Assembly: GCF_030272615.1 (NCBI RefSeq)
Contig: NC_081408.1
Location: forward strand, 66,476,546-66,540,545
Source: Cryptomeria japonica
Lineage: Eukaryota > Streptophyta > Pinopsida > Cupressales > Cupressaceae
Direction of reading: 5' to 3'
Length of the DNA: 64,000 bases
Numbering within the stretch: position 1 is the first letter of the stretch; each line of letters starts with the position of its first letter. The position numbers and the translations under genes were made by a program. Positions 59,190 through 64,000 of this stretch are shown in pieces. Below the pieces are notes generated by a model, which saw only the letters and a list, made by a program, of their open reading frames with translations, was not told the DNA's origin and made no database searches.

Positions 59190-60698
59190 ATGGGAGGAGA
59201 TCTTACATGCGAAGAACTTGACAACACATCAACCAAGAAAGCTATGCCTAAAGTCTGGGCAAAGATGGAGAAGGGCCATCTCACCAACTTCATGGAAAAG
59301 CTTGAGGACTATGACAAAGGTAGAGTCAACCTCACTATTTCCAAGATTTCTAAAAACTGGTCTAATGGTTCTTTTAAACTATATGGAGTTAAATTTAAAC
59401 TAGATGCTGGGCTTATTTCTACTGTAACTGGTATGCCCCACTCCAGGTTTAACTTCTTTCAAGACATCAAGGTCTCCAACAATGCTATGTCCTTGTTCTC
59501 ACGCAAAGAGAAAGAGTGGGCCAAAATTGGCAAGGCTGCTAGGGGCTACTATGATGCTGCAAACATCAAGAAGTTGTGGGGCTGGGTCCTGAATGCTATC
59601 ATGGAGTATATTACAGTTGAAGGCCGCTACTCTAGGGCCCACACCTACCACTTCGTGCTCCTAAACCATTTCAGACACGACAAAAAAGTGTCTTTGCCCT
59701 ACTACCTTTTTCAATCCCTCTCCAGGTCCCTGAACAAGCACATGACGAACCCTCCTAGCCTGATTCTCCACTGTAGGCTCCTGCTTCTCATCTATGAGCT
59801 TTTCAAAACCCTTTCTCTATAGGAAAATAAGCAGATTTCCACCTCCCCTGGTAAAAGGAGGATGGAAGAGGGAGATACTAGCAAAGAGAAGGCATCATCT
59901 AGCAAGAAAAGGAAAAGCTCCCCCGAGTTGGAAACTGAGGATATTGTCAAGGAAAGTAGTGGTATGGAGATAGATGACTCTAACAGAGAAGATAGCTGGA
60001 AGGAAGAGGAATTGGGCAATGAGGAAGAAAGAAGAGATTTCGAGCCTGGTCAAGAAAGCCCTATTCCTAGTGATCACCCTAGCAAGGACAATAGCAATCT
60101 GATGGAGGAGAGAGGACCCAAGGATAATAAGGAAAGAGAAGTTAATTTTGAGAAGGAAACAAATAAATGCTCTGAGAAGAACCTAGTTGAGGAAGGGGAT
60201 AGCAAGGATAAGGACAGTGCTGGTGAGGGGCTTATCCTGGATAATCTCAAGAAGCTCTCAGAGGCCAGAATGAATTTCGACAGACGGACTTATGAAACTT
60301 TGAAAAACCTGGAGAAGCATGGGATAAACTCAGACAAAAAGAGGGAGGATGAAAACAAAGAGCATGCTAACTGGAAGCAGGAAATGGAGAACAAGGTAAA
60401 ATCATTGGAAGAGGGAAAAGAAGTGATGAAAAATCTGATGGGAATTATCCTAAGCATCCTCTCCGTTGTCACCAAAAACCTGGAAGACATTGCTAAGGTC
60501 TTTGACCATTCTCCTAAACTAGTTGTAGACCTTGACCTGGAGGAGGAGACCATCCAGACTGGCAGTGCTGGTGATGCTACCCTGGTTGGCGAAACAGCTA
60601 AGAGAACTAGGGCCAGTATCAGGAAAGTTGTGGCTATTGTGGCCAAGGACCCCCCCCAACCTCAAAGACAACATCAAAGAGCTACAATAAATAAGTAG
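59190..60698 (+). pseudogene. LINE third ORF, about 502 codons, unknown function
   Basis: Single frame from MGGDLTCEELDNTSTKK with one TAG at 59820-59822 (SL*ENK, where CAG fits). Residues 1-210 form a globular block (FKLYGVKFKLDAGLISTVTG, KKLWGWVLNAIMEYI, RAHTYHFVLLNHFRHDKKVS). Residues 225-330 are acidic and Lys/Glu/Ser-rich with a basic KRRMEEGD...KKRKSS start that may be a nuclear signal. A coiled coil covers about 330-440 (WKQEMENKVKSLEEGKEVMK). It lies inside the LINE TSDs after RNase H. I do not recognise the family; the layout resembles element I's Gag-like frame. Confidence 0.75.
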
Positions 60699-60884
60699 CA
60701 CCCTGGCTAAAGCCTTGGATAAAATCTGATTCTTGGATGGCCTACTGGCTTTCAGGGGCTTTTGCTAGCTTTTCTCGGTTTTATGCTAGTTTTTTTCTTT
60801 TTGTTCTGTTTCTTGCAGCTTTGCTATTTTAAGCTTGTAAAGGGTTTTAGGGTCCCCTCAAAACCTGCTTTTTCATTAATCAAA
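60699..60884 (+). other. LINE 3' untranslated region
   Basis: T-rich region ending CTTGTAAAGGGTTTTAGGGT and then TTTTCATTAATCAAA. This type of ending is common in plant LINEs and is immediately followed by the TSD. Confidence 0.7.
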
Positions 60885-61169
60885 AACATCACAAAGTACA
60901 ATATCATGATATGAGTCAATATTTAAATCCATAAATTCTTGTTCTCTAACATCATCCTATTGATCATCATTCACCCAATATGCTCTATGGGGTGTTTCAT
61001 GAGGTTTCCTTATAAAATTCAACTTTTCAACCATTTCCACTGAAACTATGTTATCAAATGAACCATTATTAATAATCATCTTACATATCTTGCCTTTGTA
61101 TTTCCAATTTGTCCTAAATATGGATTGTCTCTGAATCATCTCCTTCAACTTGGCATTCCTTTCTCTCAT
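60885..61169 (-). pseudogene. Gypsy G protease, N-terminal part
   Basis: Minus strand RQSIFRTNWKYKGKICKMII, NNGSFDNIVSVEMVEKL, then DLNIDSYHDIVLCDV up to the LINE junction. This is the retropepsin start of a plant Ty3/Gypsy element, usually with IIDGGS or IIDNGS; here the catalytic Asp is Asn. One TGA or TAG-type stop follows WVNDDQ. The gene is dead independently of the LINE. Confidence 0.85.
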
Positions 61170-61870
61170 TTCTTAAATATCTTGTCAACTCCTTCAATCT
61201 CTCAATCTTCACTTGATCTACTTGCTACGATTGATACCTCTTTGATGTAGAGCATCCACACCAAAGATATATTAGGGAGGTTTCTTTCTCCCAACTTACC
61301 TATTCAATAGGTCTAATCCTTCCATAACTTCACAAATTCCTCACTAGGTTCCTAATCCACTCACAAGGCTACAATAGCCCAAGCACATCCAAACCTCTTC
61401 AAACTCTTATCTAACCACTCACACATGTTCCTCCATACATATTCAACCATCTTGAACCCACATCAATTCTCTAAAGCACTCAAATATCTTCAAACCCCTT
61501 TATGGTCACTCAACCTAGACTATCACCTATTAGGACTTCCACTCTTCCACCAATGCCAACTCATAATATGCAATAAGAACCCCAAACCAAGTACTTCATG
61601 GAACCCTTTAAGACTCTTCTTTCTTTACCAAATCACCTTTCTACACCCCCACATCCACCCTAAGGGATTCAACAATGTTTATTGCAGGTTTACCTTCTTT
61701 AGGACAGTCAAACTCCATGTGGGGACAATCATGTCTAGAATGATTACTCTCTTCCTAAAAAAAATCCAAATTCTCATCACAAAGGTGGTAAAATCTTCTA
61801 ATTCCTTCCTTACTCTCAACTCAACACCTACCCTCATCCAACTCTTATTCAAAAAGAAATCTTGTCACAC
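61170..61870. other. No supported gene
   Basis: Presumably the region upstream of the Gypsy G protease, too decayed to read. A plus-strand 158-codon frame (61425-61901) has the composition of chance sequence and runs into LTR J. Confidence 0.5.
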
Positions 61871-63129
61871 TGTTATATGTAGCAATCCTAGTATGTTTTA
61901 GGACAGCCATTAACTTAGGCTTCCTTCCCACTTATTGTTACTACTTATCAAGTTGCCATTATTTTTACATCCAAAGTCATTCTATATACTCTAGTCAGTT
62001 ACTACTACTAAATTATTCAATCGGTATGCACAGAACAGTCAGTTAAAGAAGAAAGTAGTCACAGAGCCCAGTATACACCGAGTTGTCTACTGAGTATCAT
62101 TCCATGTCTACCAAGAAGCAATAATGATACACCGAGTTGATATACACCAAGTGAAATGTGTTACCAGATTCATTGAATCTAGACACACATGGGAAAATGT
62201 GTTACAAGATCAAGGAACATAGAACCGTTATTACATTGGAAATTGCACTTAAAGATTGTGTATGATTTTGAGGTCATCTAACCAATGAAATATTTTAAAT
62301 AGTTATTCATTCGATAAATCATGTTTGTAAGATTGAAGCAATGAATCAGATCACCGACATAAGAGCTCTATTTATACAACATGGATAAAGGATAAAAATA
62401 TGACACACAGAGATATACAGAGGTGTATGAAGCAAGACATGTGTGATACATGAGAAAGCACTAAGTGTTAAGACTGTTACAGAGACATAGAGGTCATCGA
62501 GAAGGATTTCAGAGAGTAGTCAAAGAACAGAGTAAACAGAAGGTTTTACCGAGTTACTTTATGGGTTACCGAGGTATGCTATAAGCAAGGTAATCTTATT
62601 TTGAGCAAATAGAATCTGCTATAATATTCCAGATGTAAAGTTGCAGATATTTGTAAAGATTTTATTGAAATATTTTGAAGTTGTAAGAGAAACATTTAAT
62701 AGGGTAAAAGACTCTAACCAAGTCTATAAATTGTAAAGCCTCTAACCAGGTACAACATTTAGTTTAAGTGTTGTAAAACCCTTTAGCAAGGTAGATCTAA
62801 TAGATCTTGATACTCCTAATAGGGTAAGCTATCAGAAATAGCTGAACATGTAGCTCTAACCGAGCACTCTTTATTATTGTAGTAGTGAAGTTGTGGATGC
62901 CATCCCCACCATAGTTTTTCTCTCTAACCAAGAGTTTCTGTGTAACCAAAATATATGTGTTATGGAGTGAATCATGTATGATTGTTATTTATTTGTTTTA
63001 GCTTTATGTTATGTTGCAGCAGTTTTTGGTTTATGCATAATAGTAAAGTTATTGTTGATAAAAGGATTTGAAGTACTGATTCACCCCTCCCCTCTCAGTA
63101 CATTAGCTTTCCATATTGGGCCTAAGAAT
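61871..63129 (+). repeat. 5' LTR of Copia J
   Basis: Ends with GATTCACCCCTCCCCTCTCA and a short tail before the PBS. Contains repeated ACCGAGTT-like words and CCACCATAGTTTTTCTC, parallel to LTRs H and F. The start is either TGTTATATG at 61871 or TGTAGCAATC at 61878; without the second LTR the choice is open. Confidence 0.65.
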
Positions 63130-63141
63130 TGGTATCAGAGC
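63130..63141 (+). other. Primer-binding site of Copia J
   Basis: TGGTATCAGAGC, a perfect initiator-Met tRNA complement. Confidence 0.93.
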
Positions 63142-63171
63142 TAGAATCTTGGAAAAGGGTTTAACAACCTA

Positions 63172-63975
63172 ATGAGAAAGATCCTATCAATGGAAGACTA
63201 TAAACAATCTCAGAGAATTGTGTATCTGTAAGAAGAGTTGGATCATGCTAATCAAGGGATTGTAGACATGCAAAGACAAATGCAAAAATCATTGAACATG
63301 AGAAGAAGATTATCTGATGATTTGCAGGACTCTCAAGAGTTAGTGGAACAAATTGAAACATCATCTGAGAATAGTATATCTGAAGAGACTGAAGAAATGA
63401 TTGGAGTATTGAGAGAAAAGAACAAAGCACTGGTTGATCAGCTAAAAGCAATGAAAAGAGGACATGCACATTTCAGCACATAGATGACTGAGAGTCTTGA
63501 TGCATTGAAGACAGCTGAAGATAAAGTAAGAGATCTAGAAAGAGAAAAACAATAGCTTGAAGCATTAGTATCTAAAAAGAATGATGAAATCATAAGGTTG
63601 ACTACAATTCAACAAAATCTATCAGATCAATTAGGTTATGCACATCATGAAGTAAATCTGAAAGATGATGAGAATCAAGGATTGAAACTTGAAATATCAA
63701 GGTTGACCAATGAACTTGAAACAAAAAAGAAATCCAAGGAAACACTGAAGAAGAGCTATGAAGAATCAAAGATGTTGGATGAACAACTGAATACAAGAAG
63801 ACCCAACAAAGAAGCAAGACTCGGTTACAAAGGAAAAGACTCTACCGAGAAGGGAATTCATACAACTAAGAGAGGAGAATCATCAAAGAAAGCTGGAAAC
63901 AAGAAGCACATCAAAAGAAAGAAGCCTATTTGTAACTACTGTGGAAATCAAGATCATACTACTAACATGAACTAA
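63172..63975 (+). pseudogene. Copia J coiled-coil Gag, decayed
   Basis: A single frame with several stops (for example TAG at 63481 and in KQ*LEAL, TAA at 63973). It reads as a long heptad-rich coiled coil (LKLEISRLTNELETKKKSKE) followed by a basic linker and CNYCGNQDHTTNMN, a CCHC knuckle whose last Cys is Asn. Similar coiled-coil plus knuckle segments occur in Gag of some plant Copia elements. The rest of the element lies beyond the window. Confidence 0.7.
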
Positions 63976-64000
63976 ATCAAAAAAGGTAAGCAACCGAATG

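Larger units (their letters stand above)
53242..60884 (+). mobile_element. LINE (L1-like non-LTR retrotransposon) with three ORFs
   Basis: Bounded by the 10-bp TSD aacatcacaa at 53232-53241 and 60885-60894. Removing the insert restores the protease frame of Gypsy G. Contents: ORF1 (starting 5 bases inside), ORF2 with endonuclease, reverse transcriptase and RNase H, then ORF3 and a short 3' region ending TTTTCATTAATCAAA. A long poly(A) is absent. All three frames carry stops, so the copy is dead. LINEs copy their RNA at a nicked target, which leaves such TSDs. Confidence 0.9.

Noticed and set aside
61425-61901. 158-codon plus-strand frame
   Set aside because: Leu/Phe/Thr-rich translation of C/T-rich sequence with no motif. 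It crosses into the LTR of Copia J.
1-64000. tRNA, rRNA or organelle insertions
   Set aside because: No cloverleaf with conserved T-loop GGTTCRA and no rRNA or plastid gene phrase was recognised. The tRNA-like words found are retroelement primer sites.

Overview
This window looks like a stretch of a very large, repeat-rich plant nuclear genome, most probably a gymnosperm such as a conifer. That guess rests on deep nesting of long LTR retrotransposons, very low gene density, AT-rich composition and long non-coding retroelement interiors; no single marker proves the taxon. There is no intact ordinary gene. The content is layered transposable elements plus two pieces of host-gene sequence: a SET-domain gene on the minus strand and a tandem array of SPT6-like exon copies. 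Element letters (A-J) are local names. Boundaries come from TG...CA ends, primer-binding sites (PBS), polypurine tracts (PPT) and target-site duplications (TSD).

Left part (1-25.0 kb). Copia H (minus strand, cut by the window edge) ends at 3105. A plus-strand Copia LTR remnant (F) is split by non-autonomous Gypsy A (3942-12508; LTRs of 1673 bp each, intact 1067-codon ORF with retropepsin and G-patch-like parts but no reverse transcriptase). Next comes minus-strand Copia E, whose pol is split by non-autonomous Gypsy B (14497-24477, TSD ccaat). B carries a short Gag-like ORF with seven 16-residue repeats.

Middle (25.0-43.1 kb). A host SET-domain gene or pseudogene on the minus strand has an exon split by Copia D (26974-41500, TSD agtac). 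D's own left LTR is split by Gypsy C (27055-37407, TSD atatt). C encodes a protein clearly related to the one in B. D keeps gag and part of protease but has lost integrase, reverse transcriptase and RNase H.

Right part (43.1-64.0 kb). A decayed Gag-like reading frame (44.25-47.2 kb) is followed by about four 720-bp tandem copies of an SPT6-like exon unit (48.65-51.5 kb). A fifth partial copy is joined to a duplicate of the Gag-like sequence. Then a LINE (53242-60884, 10-bp TSD aacatcacaa) sits inside the protease codons of an old minus-strand Gypsy (G). Inside its TSDs the LINE contains ORF1 (DUF4283-like plus zinc knuckle), ORF2 (endonuclease, reverse transcriptase, RNase H) and an unexpected third ORF of about 502 codons. 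The window ends in a plus-strand Copia (J) with LTR, PBS and a coiled-coil gag.

Most nonsense codons in the decayed elements can be derived from CAG, CAA, CGA or TGG by one C-to-T or G-to-A transition, as expected for methylated, silenced repeats. Frames, motifs, repeats and boundaries were read by eye. Family assignments rest on remembered motif patterns and not on a database search.
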